Source: Streptacidiphilus neutrinimicus
GTDB lineage: Bacteria > Actinomycetota > Actinomycetes > Streptomycetales > Streptomycetaceae
Length of the DNA stretch: 64,000 nucleotides
Assembly: GCF_000787815.1 (NCBI RefSeq)
Contig: NZ_BBPO01000013.1
Coordinates: 1-64,000, forward strand
Direction of reading: 5' to 3'
In this document: positions 51,910 to 60,951 of the stretch, one piece after another
How the letters are laid out: every line of letters begins with the position of its first letter
Numbering within the stretch: position 1 is the first letter of the stretch
Notes under the pieces: generated by a model
Told to the model about the DNA's origin: nothing
Database searches by the model: none
What the model saw: only the letters and a program-made list of their open reading frames with translations
Program-made: the position numbers and the translations under genes

Positions 51910-52044
51910 ATGTCTGATGCCCTCACCGACATCACCACTGAGAACGCCGCGGAGGAGGACCCGCACGGCCGCCACCGCGGCCACCTCGCCGAGGAGGAGC
52001 CGCAGGAGGCGAACCCCCACGGCCGCCACCGCCGCGCCGAGTAG
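51910..52044 (+). CDS. 44-residue peptide with duplicated PHGRHR motif
   Basis: A short gene, ATG 51910 to TAG 52042-52044 (GGAG 12 bases upstream). The peptide has an acidic start (MSDALTDITTENAAEED), then PHGRHRGHLA (18-27), an acidic spacer (EEEPQEAN), and a second PHGRHR (36-41) near the C-terminus (RAE). The tandem Pro-His-Gly-Arg-His-Arg repeat between acidic blocks looks like a precursor with two cores or a metal/nucleic-acid-binding peptide. It directly follows an S9 (Pro-type) peptidase and precedes a strong terminator. Function unknown. Confidence 0.6.
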   Translation: MSDALTDITTENAAEEDPHGRHRGHLAEEEPQEANPHGRHRRAE

Positions 52045-52080
52045 CACCCCTGGGGGCGCGGGGAACCGCGCCCCCGGGTG
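52045..52080. terminator. Strong terminator after the PHGRHR peptide gene
   Basis: A perfect 10-bp inner stem (52052-52061 with 52066-52075, GGAA loop) is extended by CACCC/GGGTG at 52045-52049 and 52076-52080. It lies between the peptide gene and the convergent SDR gene. Confidence 0.85.
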
Positions 52081-52085
52081 GCACC

Positions 52086-53027
52086 TCACCCGTGTTTGAG
52101 TCCCAGCACGGCCATGTTGGCGAAGCCGTCGCCCGGCTTGCGTCCCGCGTAGAACGGGGTCATCAGCTCGTCCAGCTCACCGGGCGTGAAGGCCTCCTTC
52201 GCCGTGTCGAACTTCGCCAGGACCGGCGGGGCGCCGAGGACGGCGACCATGCCGCCGTGGACGACGAAGCACTGGCCGTTCACCGAGGCCGCCGCCGGGG
52301 AGGCCAGGTAGGCGACCAGCGGGGAGACGTGCTCGGGGGCCAGCGGGTCGATGCCCGTCTCCGGCGCGCTCATGGAACCGACGAAGACGTCCTCCGTCAT
52401 GCGCGTGCGCGCGCGGGGGCAGATGACGTTGGCGGTGACCCCGTAGCGCGCCAGCGCGTTCGCGCTGCTGGTGGTGAGGCCGACGATGCCGCCCTTGGCC
52501 GCCGCGTAGTTGGGCTGTCCCGCGGAGCCCGCGACGAACGCCTCCGACGAGGTGTTGACGATCCGCCCGTAGACCGGCGCTCCGGCCGCCTTGCTGCGCC
52601 CGCGCCAGTACGCGGCCGCCGCACGGGTCGTGGCGAAGTGGCCGCGCAGGTGGACGCGGATGACGGAGTCCCACTCCTCCTCCGTCATGGAGAAGACCAT
52701 GCGGTCGCGCAGGATGCCGGCGTTGTTGACCAGGATGTCCAGCCGCCCGTAGGTCGCGACCGCCAGGTCGACCAACTCCTGCGCCGTGCCGATCTCGGCG
52801 ACGTCGCCGTAGTGCGCGACGGCCCGGCCGCCGAGGGCGAGGATCTCGGCGACGGTCTCGTCGGCGGGCGCCGCGGACGCGCCGCCGCTGCCGTCACGGC
52901 CGGGCGCGCCGAAGTCGTTGACGACGACGTTCGCGCCGGCGCGGGCGAGTTCGAGGGCCTCGGCGCGGCCGAGCCCTCGGCCCGCGCCGGTGACGACGGC
53001 GGTGAGGCCGGCCAGGGAGGTGGTCAC
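52086..53027 (-). CDS. Short-chain dehydrogenase/reductase
   Basis: A 313-residue protein starting at GTG 53027, which overlaps the ADH stop as GTGA. Rossmann motif AVVTGAGRGLGRAEALELAR; NNAGI (110s); catalytic Ser-Tyr-Lys (VNTSSEAF..QPNYAAAKGG); RMTEDVF follows. Similar to SDRs acting on acyl-CoA or steroid intermediates (17-beta-hydroxysteroid dehydrogenase/MFE type). Third gene of the operon MaoC-ADH-SDR, which has a KstR-like palindrome upstream. Confidence 0.88.
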   Translation of the reverse strand: MTTSLAGLTAVVTGAGRGLGRAEALELARAGANVVVNDFGAPGRDGSGGASAAPADETVAEILALGGRAVAHYGDVAEIGTAQELVDLAVATYGRLDILVNNAGILRDRMVFSMTEEEWDSVIRVHLRGHFATTRAAAAYWRGRSKAAGAPVYGRIVNTSSEAFVAGSAGQPNYAAAKGGIVGLTTSSANALARYGVTANVICPRARTRMTEDVFVGSMSAPETGIDPLAPEHVSPLVAYLASPAAASVNGQCFVVHGGMVAVLGAPPVLAKFDTAKEAFTPGELDELMTPFYAGRKPGDGFANMAVLGLKHG

Positions 53028-54118
53028 GCGTCCTGCCCGGTGTTGATGTCGATGACGGTCCGCAGTGCCTCGCCGGTGCGCATCTGCTCGATGGCGTCGT
53101 TGACGTGCTCCAGCGGGACGTGGTGAGTGACCATGCCCTCGAGGTCGAGGCGACCGGCCCGCCACAGCTCGATGACCTTGCGGTAGGTCGCGGGCACGTC
53201 CGCGCCGCCGTAGAGGGAGGGCAGGACGCGCTTCTCGTTGAAGAACAGCTCGAACATGTTGAACTGCGCGTTGTCGTCCATCGCGCCCGCGCCGACCACG
53301 ACCAGCGCGCCGCCGCGCCGGACCGCGTCGTAGGCCGCGCGCACGGTCGCCGAGCGGCCGACGACCTCGAAGGCGTAGTCGAAGCCCTCGCCGCCGGTGA
53401 TCCGGGCCTTGGCGTCGTTCAGCTCGTCGGGGTGGACGGCCTCGGTCGCGCCGAAGCGCAGCGCCCACGCGCGGCGCGCGGGGACGGGGTCGACGGCGAG
53501 GATCTGGGCCGCGCCGCAGACCTTCGCGCCCTGGATCGCGGCGATGCCGACGCCCCCGCAGCCGATCACGGCGACCGTCGAACCGGGCGGCACCTTGGCG
53601 GTGTTGACCGCGGCGCCCACGCCGGTGGTGACGCCGCACCCGATGAGGGCGGCGACCTCGTAGGGGACGTCGTCGGGGATCTTCACCGCGCAGCCGGCCG
53701 CGACGACGCTCTCCTCGGCGAAGGTGCCGGTGGCGGAGAAGCCGAAGACGTCCTCGCCGTCGTGCCGGTAGTTCGGCGTGCCCATGTGGGCGAAGGCGGC
53801 GAGGCACAGGTTGCCCTCGCCGCGCAGGCAGGAGGGGCAGGCGCCGCAGGGGGGCATCCAGCAGACGATGACCCGGTCCCCGACGGCCAGGCCGGTCACG
53901 CCCGCGCCGACCTCGACCACCTCGCCCGCGCCCTCGTGGCCGGGGACGAACGGGGCCGGCTGCGGCAGCACGCCGCTCATCGCGGACAGGTCGGAGTGGC
54001 AGAGGCTGGCGGCCCTCAGCCTGATCCGGACCTGGCCGGGCCCGGTCGCCGGGGTCTCGACGCCGTCGTGGACCTCCAGTTTCTCCTGGCCGGTCTCGTG
54101 CAGAACCGCTGCGCGCAT
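53024..54118 (-). CDS. Zinc-dependent alcohol dehydrogenase
   Basis: A 364-residue protein from ATG 54118 (GAGGAG 8 bases upstream). Catalytic zinc ligands are in SLCHSDLSAMSG, GHEGAGEV and GCGVTTGVG. Structural zinc uses PPCGACPSCLRGEGNLC. Rossmann motif VIGCGGVGIAAIQGAK. Looks like class III/S-(hydroxymethyl)-type MDR alcohol dehydrogenases. In this operon it could oxidise a sterol or hydroxy-acid intermediate. GTGA overlap with the SDR. Confidence 0.88.
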   Translation of the reverse strand: MRAAVLHETGQEKLEVHDGVETPATGPGQVRIRLRAASLCHSDLSAMSGVLPQPAPFVPGHEGAGEVVEVGAGVTGLAVGDRVIVCWMPPCGACPSCLRGEGNLCLAAFAHMGTPNYRHDGEDVFGFSATGTFAEESVVAAGCAVKIPDDVPYEVAALIGCGVTTGVGAAVNTAKVPPGSTVAVIGCGGVGIAAIQGAKVCGAAQILAVDPVPARRAWALRFGATEAVHPDELNDAKARITGGEGFDYAFEVVGRSATVRAAYDAVRRGGALVVVGAGAMDDNAQFNMFELFFNEKRVLPSLYGGADVPATYRKVIELWRAGRLDLEGMVTHHVPLEHVNDAIEQMRTGEALRTVIDINTGQDA

Positions 54119-54182
54119 CTTCTTCGCTCCTCGGTCGTGGCGGTGCGGAGGGAGAGTCGGGAAAGGGAGAGTCGGGAAGGGG

Positions 54183-55049
54183 TCAGGGCTGGTGGGTGAC
54201 GACGGTGTCGGCGAGGACGGGCGCGTCGTCGCGCTCCACGCTGGTCGCAGCGACGAGCAGCCGGTCCGCGCCGTCGCGCCAGATCCGGACGCGCAGCGTC
54301 TCGCCGGGGAAGAAGATCCCGGCGAAGCGGGTGCGGTACTCGCGCACCCGGGAGGCGTCGCCGCCGAGCACGGCGTCCACGACGGCCTTGAGGGTGACGC
54401 CGTAGGAGCACAGGCCGTGCAGGATCGGCCGGTCGAAGCCGGCCAGCTTGGCGAAGTCGGGGTCGGCGTGGAGGGGGTTCCAGTCGCCGGAGAGGCGGTA
54501 GAGCAGCGCCTGGTCGTGGCGGACGGGGATCTCACGCACCACGTCCGGCTCGCGGTCCGGCAGTTCGATGCGGACGCTCTCGCCGCGCTCGCCGCCGAAG
54601 CCGCCCTCGCCGCGGACGAAGATCTCGGTGTCGCAGGTGTAGAGGGGGCCGTCGTCGTCGGCGGCCTCGCTGCGCATCACGAGAACGGCGGCCTTGCCCT
54701 TGTCGTGGACGGCGGCCAACGAGCTGGTCAGCCGGGCCCTGCCGGTGGCGGGCATCGGGCGGTGCAGTTCGATGCGCTGCCCGCCGTGCAGCACCTGGGC
54801 GAGGTTGATCTGCAGGCCCGGCAGGTTGAACGCGCCCGCCTTGGCCAGGCCGCCGCCCGCGACGGTGACGAAGCTGGGTAGCACCTGGAGGTCCTTCTCG
54901 TAGGTCCAGCGCAGCTCGTCGGGGTCGGTGGCCGGTTTCTGCGCGCCCGCGCCGATGCCCAGGTGGTAGAGGATCACGTCCTTGTGGTCCCACGCGAGTT
55001 CGGTGACGCGTGCGGGGGCGGCGAGGGCTTCGGCGGGGTTGATGGGCAT
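54183..55049 (-). CDS. MaoC-family hydratase (2-enoyl-CoA hydratase type)
   Basis: A 288-residue double hot-dog protein from ATG 55049. The catalytic motif is LSGDWNPLHADPDFAKLAGF then PILHGLCSYG (Asp-Asn-His of hydratase 2). N-terminal hot-dog without motif; C-terminal with. This is the form of MaoC hydratases of fatty-acid and steroid degradation (Hsd4B/ChsH type). First gene of its operon; the operator at 55216 lies ~170 bases upstream. Confidence 0.88.
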   Translation of the reverse strand: MPINPAEALAAPARVTELAWDHKDVILYHLGIGAGAQKPATDPDELRWTYEKDLQVLPSFVTVAGGGLAKAGAFNLPGLQINLAQVLHGGQRIELHRPMPATGRARLTSSLAAVHDKGKAAVLVMRSEAADDDGPLYTCDTEIFVRGEGGFGGERGESVRIELPDREPDVVREIPVRHDQALLYRLSGDWNPLHADPDFAKLAGFDRPILHGLCSYGVTLKAVVDAVLGGDASRVREYRTRFAGIFFPGETLRVRIWRDGADRLLVAATSVERDDAPVLADTVVTHQP

Positions 55050-55215
55050 GGAGGGCCTCTCTCGTCTTCCGGGGTCGCTCACACAGGATTCTCGGGCCTG
55101 GCCTCGGCACTGGTGGACCCCGACGCGGCCGTCCGCACCGTCGGCCGCGCCGGGGTCGCTTCGACGCGGGCGCCGACTGCTGCTGGTCCGGCCGGTCCCG
55201 CGGGCTGAGGGCTGA

Positions 55216-55233
55216 GCTAGAACAAGTTCTAGC
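55216..55233. promoter_or_regulatory. KstR-like palindromic operator 1
   Basis: GCTAGAACAAGTTCTAGC is an 18-bp perfect palindrome apart from the central two bases. It contains TAGAACAAGTTCTA, which fits the KstR consensus TnnAACnnGTTnnA (55218-55231). It lies upstream of the MaoC-ADH-SDR operon. The region 55050-55309 holds no gene. Confidence 0.7.
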
Positions 55234-55309
55234 GCAAAGCGCTTCAGTTGAGAACGCCCTGACACGGGTCAGTCAGTCAGAGCCGGACCGGACGCCCACC
55301 CGTCCGTGT

Positions 55310-56503
55310 TCACCTGCGCAGCACGGTCACCACCGCCGCCCCGCCCAGGCCGATGTTGTGGGCGAGACCCACCCGGGCGTTCGGCACCTGGCGGCCCTCC
55401 GCCTCGCCGCGCAGCTGCCAGACCAGCTCGGCACACTGGGCGAGGCCGGTGGCGCCCAGGGGGTGCCCCTTGGAGATCAGGCCGCCGGAGGGGTTGACCA
55501 CCCAGCGTCCTCCGTAGGTGGTCGCGCCCTCGGCGACGAGCTTGCCGCCCGCGCCGTCCGGGCACATCCCGAGGGCCTCGTAGGTGAGCAGCTCGTTGAC
55601 GGAGAAGCAGTCGTGCAGCTCGATGACGTCGACGTCCTCGATGCCGAGGCCGGACTGCTCGAACGCGGCCCGCCCGGCCTCGCGCGACATCGGCTTGCCG
55701 ACGACGTCGATGCAGGAGCCGGAGGCGAAGCTCTCCTCGGTGTCCGTCGTCATCGCCTGGGCCACGATCTCCACCGCGCGGTCCCGCAGACCGTGCTCAC
55801 GCACGAAGCGCTCGCTCGCCACGACGGCGGCCCCGGCCCCGTCGGAGGTGGGCGAGCACTGGAGCTTGGTCAGCGGCGCGTGGATGGTCCGCGCCGCCAG
55901 CACGTCCTGAAGCGTGTACTCGTCGCGGAACTGGGCGCGCGGATTGGCCGTCGAGTGCCGGTGGTTCTTCACCCCGACGAGGGCGAGCTGCTCGGCGGTG
56001 GTCCCGTGGCGCTCCATGTGCTCGCGGGCGGCGTTGCCGAAGATCTGCGCGGTCGGCGGACTGGCCTCGAAGCCGTGACGGGCGGCCATCACACCGTAGT
56101 GCCGCGCGACGGGACTGGCCGCGAAGCCGCCCGCACCGGCTCCCGCGCCGAGCGCGCCCTTGCTCATCTCCTCGAAACCGAGCGCGAGCACGCAGTCGTT
56201 GAGCCCGCCCGCGACGAACTGGCGCGCGACCATCAGCGCGGTCGAGCCGGTCGCGCAGTTGTTGTTGACGTTGTAGACCGGGACGCCGGTCAGGCCGATG
56301 GAGTAGACGGCGCGCTGCCCCGCGGTCGACTGCTGCTGGCAATAGCCGGCCACGGCCTGCTCGACCAGCCCGTAGCCGACGCCCGCGTCGGCCAGGGCGG
56401 CCTCGCCGGCCTCCTTGGCCATGTCCCAGTAGTGCCAGTCCCTCGTCTCGGGCTTCTCGAACCTCGTCATGCCGACGCCGACGAGGAACACCTTCTCGGT
56501 CAT
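55310..56503 (-). CDS. Thiolase / lipid-transfer-type acetyl-CoA acyltransferase
   Basis: A 397-residue protein from ATG 56503. Thiolase features: [20 protein letters not shown] with catalytic Cys, [38 protein letters not shown] and the end [13 protein letters not shown]. Closest to SCP-x/lipid-transfer-protein thiolases (Ltp type) of sterol side-chain degradation. It follows the acyl-CoA dehydrogenase by 33 bases on the same strand, so it shares the operator at 58708. Confidence 0.88.
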   Translation of the reverse strand: MTEKVFLVGVGMTRFEKPETRDWHYWDMAKEAGEAALADAGVGYGLVEQAVAGYCQQQSTAGQRAVYSIGLTGVPVYNVNNNCATGSTALMVARQFVAGGLNDCVLALGFEEMSKGALGAGAGAGGFAASPVARHYGVMAARHGFEASPPTAQIFGNAAREHMERHGTTAEQLALVGVKNHRHSTANPRAQFRDEYTLQDVLAARTIHAPLTKLQCSPTSDGAGAAVVASERFVREHGLRDRAVEIVAQAMTTDTEESFASGSCIDVVGKPMSREAGRAAFEQSGLGIEDVDVIELHDCFSVNELLTYEALGMCPDGAGGKLVAEGATTYGGRWVVNPSGGLISKGHPLGATGLAQCAELVWQLRGEAEGRQVPNARVGLAHNIGLGGAAVVTVLRR

Positions 56504-56536
56504 CTCTGCTCCGACTCTGCTGCTGCGGCTCTGCTG

Positions 56537-58672
56537 CTACGGCTGGGGGTCGCGCGGGAGGCCGAGGATGCGCTCGGCGACCACGTTGAGCTGGACCTGG
56601 GTGGTGCCTCCCGCGATGGTCAGGCAGCGCGACATCAGCGCCGCGTGCCCGGCCTCGCGGCCGACGCCCTGGTAGACCGCGCCCGCCTCCCCGCACAGCT
56701 CCAGCGCGTAGGCGGCGACCCGCTGCGCGTGCGGCGCGGAGACGAGCTTGCGAACGCTGCCGCCCGCGCCGGGGTCGAGGCCGTCGAGCGCGCTGAGCGT
56801 GGTGCGCAGGTCGATGCAGGCGAGCACGTGCTCGTCGGCGACCAGGCGGCCGAGGACGGCCGGGTCTCCGCCGGGGGCGTGCAGCAGGCGCTGGACGACG
56901 GGGCCGGTGGGGCTGGCGTCGGCCATGTGCACGCGCTCGTTGCCGAGCGTGTGCCGGGCCACCCGCCAGCCGTCGTCGACCGCGCCGACCACCGCGTCGG
57001 CGGGCAGCCGGACGTCGTCGAGGAAGACCTCGTTGAAGACCGCGTCGCCGGTCAGTTCGCGCAGCGGGCGGATGTCGATGCCCGGGGTGCCGCGCATGTC
57101 GACGACGAAGTAGGTGAGGCCCTGGTGCTTGGGCTTCTCCGGCGATGTGCGGGCGAGCAGGATGCCGAAGTCCGCGGTCCGGGCGCTGGAGGTCCACACC
57201 TTCTGGCCGTCGACGCGCCAACTGCCGTCCTGCTGCCGGACCGCGCGGGTCCGCAGCGAGGCGAGGTCGGAGCCGGCCTCCGGCTCCGAGAAGAGCTGGC
57301 ACCAGGTCAGCTCGCCGCGCAGGGTCGGCATCAGCAGCCTCTCGCGCTGGGCGTCGGTGCCGTGGGCGACCAGGGAGGGGACGACCCAGTTGCCGATGGT
57401 CAGGTCCGGCAGGCGCACCCCCGCGGCGCGCAGCTCCTGCTCGACGACGAGCTGGCGCAGCGGTCCGGCGCCGAGCCCGTACGGGGCCGGGAGGTGGGGG
57501 GCGGCCCAGCCGTCGGACGCGAGGCGACGGCGCTGCTCGGCCGGGCCGAGCCCGGCGACCGAGGCCGCCGCGGCTCGCGCGTCGGCGCGGAACTCCTCGG
57601 CCTCGGGCGGCAGTTCCAGCTGCGGACGCCACTGATCCGCCGCGGCGGCCGTGTCCGCGACCGCGCGCCACAGCGCCCCTTCGCCGCGGAGGAGTTGGCG
57701 CAGTGCGAGGGCCCGGCGCAACCGCAGGTGGGCGTCGTGCTCCCAGGTGAAGCCGATACCGCCGAGGATCTGGACGCAGTCCTCGGCGTTGGCGCAGGCG
57801 GCGTCGACGGCCAGGGCCGCGGCGACGGCGGCGGCCGGCGGCGCGGTCTCCCGTGCGGCGGCCCAGGTCGCGGCGGCGGCCTTCTCGGCGCGGACCAGCA
57901 GCCCGGCGCAGAGGTGCTTGACGGCCTGGAACTGGCCGATGGGCCGCCCGAACTGTTCGCGAACCTTCGCGTGGGCGACGGCGCACTCCAGCGCCCAGCG
58001 AGCGAGGCCGCAGGCCTCGGCGGCGAGCACGGTCCGCACGATCGCGTGGGCGTCGTCGTCGGTGAGCGCGGCCAGGTGCTCGGCGGGGACGTCGTCGAAC
58101 TCGACGCGGGCGAGGCCGCGGGTCGGGTCGAGCGCCATCAGCGGCGTGATCCGCGCGGCGGAGGCGGGGACCGCGCACCAGACCGGACCGCCCCCACCGT
58201 CGGCCCGGACGACGAGCAGCTCCGCCTCCGCCGCGCCGAGAACCACGCCGGCCGCCCCGTCCAGACGTCCGTCCGGCGTCGCCGTCACCGCTGCGCGCCA
58301 GGCCACGGCGGCGGTCAGCCCGCCGTCGGCGAGAGCGGCGAGGCGTTGATCGTCGGGATCGCAGCGGGCGAGCAGCGCGGCGGCGAGGACGGTCGGCAGG
58401 TAGCCGCCGGGCAGGACCGCGCGGCCGGTCTCCTCGACCACCACGGCCAGGTCCAGCAGTCCGCCGCCGCCCCCGCCCGCCCGCTCGGGCAGGTGCGGGC
58501 CGAGCAACCCCTGCTCGGCCAGCGCCTTCCACCACGAGGGCCGGGCGGTCCCCACCGCACCCGGCTCCTCCGCCAGCGCCGCCCGGACCACCGGTCCGGG
58601 GACCTCCCGCTCCAGCAGGCGCCGCACCGAGCCCCGCAACTCCCGGTGCTCCTCGCTGATGCCGACGGCCAT
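56537..58672 (-). CDS. Fused two-domain acyl-CoA dehydrogenase (FadE34/ChsE3-like)
   Basis: A 711-residue protein from ATG 58672. It has two tandem acyl-CoA dehydrogenase domains. The first (about 1-350) is weak in FAD and catalytic motifs. The second carries QLFSEPEAGSDLASLRTRAV, VDGQKVWTSSARTADFGILL and GEAGAVYQGVGREAGHAALM. The length equals that of M. tuberculosis FadE34 (ChsE3, 711 residues from memory), a KstR-controlled sterol side-chain dehydrogenase. In such enzymes the halves replace the alpha2beta2 partner pair. Likely works with the thiolase and MaoC enzymes. Confidence 0.88.
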   Translation of the reverse strand: MAVGISEEHRELRGSVRRLLEREVPGPVVRAALAEEPGAVGTARPSWWKALAEQGLLGPHLPERAGGGGGGLLDLAVVVEETGRAVLPGGYLPTVLAAALLARCDPDDQRLAALADGGLTAAVAWRAAVTATPDGRLDGAAGVVLGAAEAELLVVRADGGGGPVWCAVPASAARITPLMALDPTRGLARVEFDDVPAEHLAALTDDDAHAIVRTVLAAEACGLARWALECAVAHAKVREQFGRPIGQFQAVKHLCAGLLVRAEKAAAATWAAARETAPPAAAVAAALAVDAACANAEDCVQILGGIGFTWEHDAHLRLRRALALRQLLRGEGALWRAVADTAAAADQWRPQLELPPEAEEFRADARAAAASVAGLGPAEQRRRLASDGWAAPHLPAPYGLGAGPLRQLVVEQELRAAGVRLPDLTIGNWVVPSLVAHGTDAQRERLLMPTLRGELTWCQLFSEPEAGSDLASLRTRAVRQQDGSWRVDGQKVWTSSARTADFGILLARTSPEKPKHQGLTYFVVDMRGTPGIDIRPLRELTGDAVFNEVFLDDVRLPADAVVGAVDDGWRVARHTLGNERVHMADASPTGPVVQRLLHAPGGDPAVLGRLVADEHVLACIDLRTTLSALDGLDPGAGGSVRKLVSAPHAQRVAAYALELCGEAGAVYQGVGREAGHAALMSRCLTIAGGTTQVQLNVVAERILGLPRDPQP

Positions 58673-58707
58673 GGACGTCCCCTTCCGAAGCTGACGTGGC
58701 GTCAGAG

Positions 58708-58721
58708 TAGAACATGTTCCA
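58708..58721. promoter_or_regulatory. KstR-like operator 2
   Basis: TAGAACATGTTCCA fits TnnAACnnGTTnnA, 36 bases upstream of the FadE-like start. With the first palindrome it forms a pair of matching sites at both operons, implying one TetR-type regulator elsewhere. Confidence 0.65.
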
Positions 58722-58789
58722 GAAATTGGGAAGTCCGGCACCGGGAGGTCCTTTCCTCGGGGCCGTCGGCTCGGGCATCATCTGCGGCC

Positions 58790-60127
58790 ATGACCACCCC
58801 CACGACGAGCGAGAACGCCGTCTGCCCGGAATGCTCGGGTTCGCTCACCAACGACCCGCGATTTGCCGTCTGGTGCCCTTCGTGCCATTGGAACGCGTTG
58901 CCGGAAACGACCCGCAAGCCGACCTCTCAGGAGAACAACCTGCGCCGCCGGCTCGACCGGGCGCTGGAGGAGCGGCTGTTCCAGGAGGCCGTCTCCGGCC
59001 GGGATCTGAAGCCCCACCGGGACGCCTCGTTCTTCGCCGCGGCCGCGCTGGCGCTGCCCGTGCACCTGGTCACCCTGGCGGCGCTCGTCGCGGGCGGCCT
59101 GCTGGTCGCCTACGGCTCCTGGCCGGGCTGGGTCGCGGCCGCCGCGCTCTTCGGCATCGCCTACCAGTGCCGCCCGCGCCTCGGCTCCTACCGGAAGGCC
59201 GTCCGCAAGGCCGCGGTGGTCACGCGCGCGGACGCGCCGGCGCTGTGGGCGCTGGCGGACTCCGTCGCCGACGAGCTCGGCACCCGACGGGCCGATGCCA
59301 TCGTGCTCAGCCGGCGTTTCAACGCCTCCTACGCGCGCCTGGGGCTGCGGCGCCGGGTCGTGCTGGTGCTCGGCATGCCGCTGTGGGCGTCGCTGTCGGA
59401 ACAGGAGCGGGTGGCGCTGCTGGCCCACGAGTTCGGCCACGGCGCCAACGGCGACGCGCGGCGCGGACTGTGGCTCGGCGCCGCGCTGAGCGGGCTGGAG
59501 GAGTGGTGGCGGATCCTGCAGACCAGCGCCCTCGCGCGGAACCGGAGCCACGGCCTGGAGGCGTTCGTCATGCTGCTGGTGAGCTGGCTGACGGCCGGGC
59601 TCGCCCAGCTCGTCCTGCTCTACGCGCGGCTGCTGAACTGGCTGACCCGGATCGGCAGCCGCCGCGCCGAGTACCTGGCCGACTCCTTCACCTCCCGCCT
59701 CGCCGGGACCGAGGGCGCCACCGGCCTCCTCGAGGCGCTGCGCCTCGGGACGGCGTACGAGAGCGTCATCCACCGACGTCGCGTCGCCGGTCAGCGCATC
59801 CCCGGCCAGCGACACCGCCGCGGCGGTGCGCCCGGTGCGGCCGAGCCGGTCGTGCCCGAGCTGTCGGCGGGCGACCTGTGGACGCAGGTGCAGGAGTACG
59901 TCCGGACCATCCCGGCCGCGGAGCGCACCCGGCGTCTCCTCGTGTCCGAGCTGACCCACGACGACTTCGACGGCACCCACCCGCCGACCCACCTGCGGCT
60001 GGCCTTCGTCCGCAGCCGTGAGACGGCCGAGCCCGCGGTCCGGCTGAGCCCGGCCGACTCCGCCGCGATCGACGCCGAGCTGCGCCCGGCGGCCGGGCCG
60101 ATCGCCGAGGACCTGCTCACCGGCTGA
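58790..60127 (+). CDS. M48-family metalloprotease with N-terminal zinc ribbon
   Basis: A 445-residue protein from ATG 58790. A zinc-ribbon start (CPECSGS, CPSCHW) is followed by two membrane helices (about 85-125). The catalytic motif is LLAHEFGHGANGD, and EYLADSF supplies the third ligand. A further amphipathic region lies between (LEAFVMLLVSWLTAGLAQLV). M48 (HtpX-like) proteases degrade misfolded membrane proteins. The longer frame upstream in this strand is an antisense artefact. A 9-bp hairpin at 60115-60138 spans the stop. Confidence 0.88.
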   Translation: MTTPTTSENAVCPECSGSLTNDPRFAVWCPSCHWNALPETTRKPTSQENNLRRRLDRALEERLFQEAVSGRDLKPHRDASFFAAAALALPVHLVTLAALVAGGLLVAYGSWPGWVAAAALFGIAYQCRPRLGSYRKAVRKAAVVTRADAPALWALADSVADELGTRRADAIVLSRRFNASYARLGLRRRVVLVLGMPLWASLSEQERVALLAHEFGHGANGDARRGLWLGAALSGLEEWWRILQTSALARNRSHGLEAFVMLLVSWLTAGLAQLVLLYARLLNWLTRIGSRRAEYLADSFTSRLAGTEGATGLLEALRLGTAYESVIHRRRVAGQRIPGQRHRRGGAPGAAEPVVPELSAGDLWTQVQEYVRTIPAAERTRRLLVSELTHDDFDGTHPPTHLRLAFVRSRETAEPAVRLSPADSAAIDAELRPAAGPIAEDLLTG

Positions 60128-60138
60128 CGCCGGTGAGC
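60115..60138 (+). terminator. Hairpin over the M48 stop codon
   Basis: Arms 60115-60123 and 60130-60138 are perfect complements (9 bp) with a 6-base loop. The TGA lies within the loop. It is a likely terminator of the protease gene. Confidence 0.7.
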
Positions 60139-60184
60139 GGGGCCCGAACGGCCGGTGCCCGCAGGTGACCGGCCGGTAGGGTGA

Positions 60185-60847
<663 letters not shown>

Positions 60848-60951
60848 GCGCGGAAGTTCTTGATCGCACAAACCCGCCTGCGCGCTGCGGGGGTTCGATA
60901 CGGTGGCGCCCATCGGTTTCGGGGTACCTGCGGTACGCGGCGAGGTGGGCG

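Noticed and set aside
55358-60127. A 1589-codon plus-strand open frame
   Set aside because: Everything before 58790 is antisense to the thiolase and acyl-CoA dehydrogenase genes, which have clear motifs. Only the last 445 codons (the M48 protease) are real.
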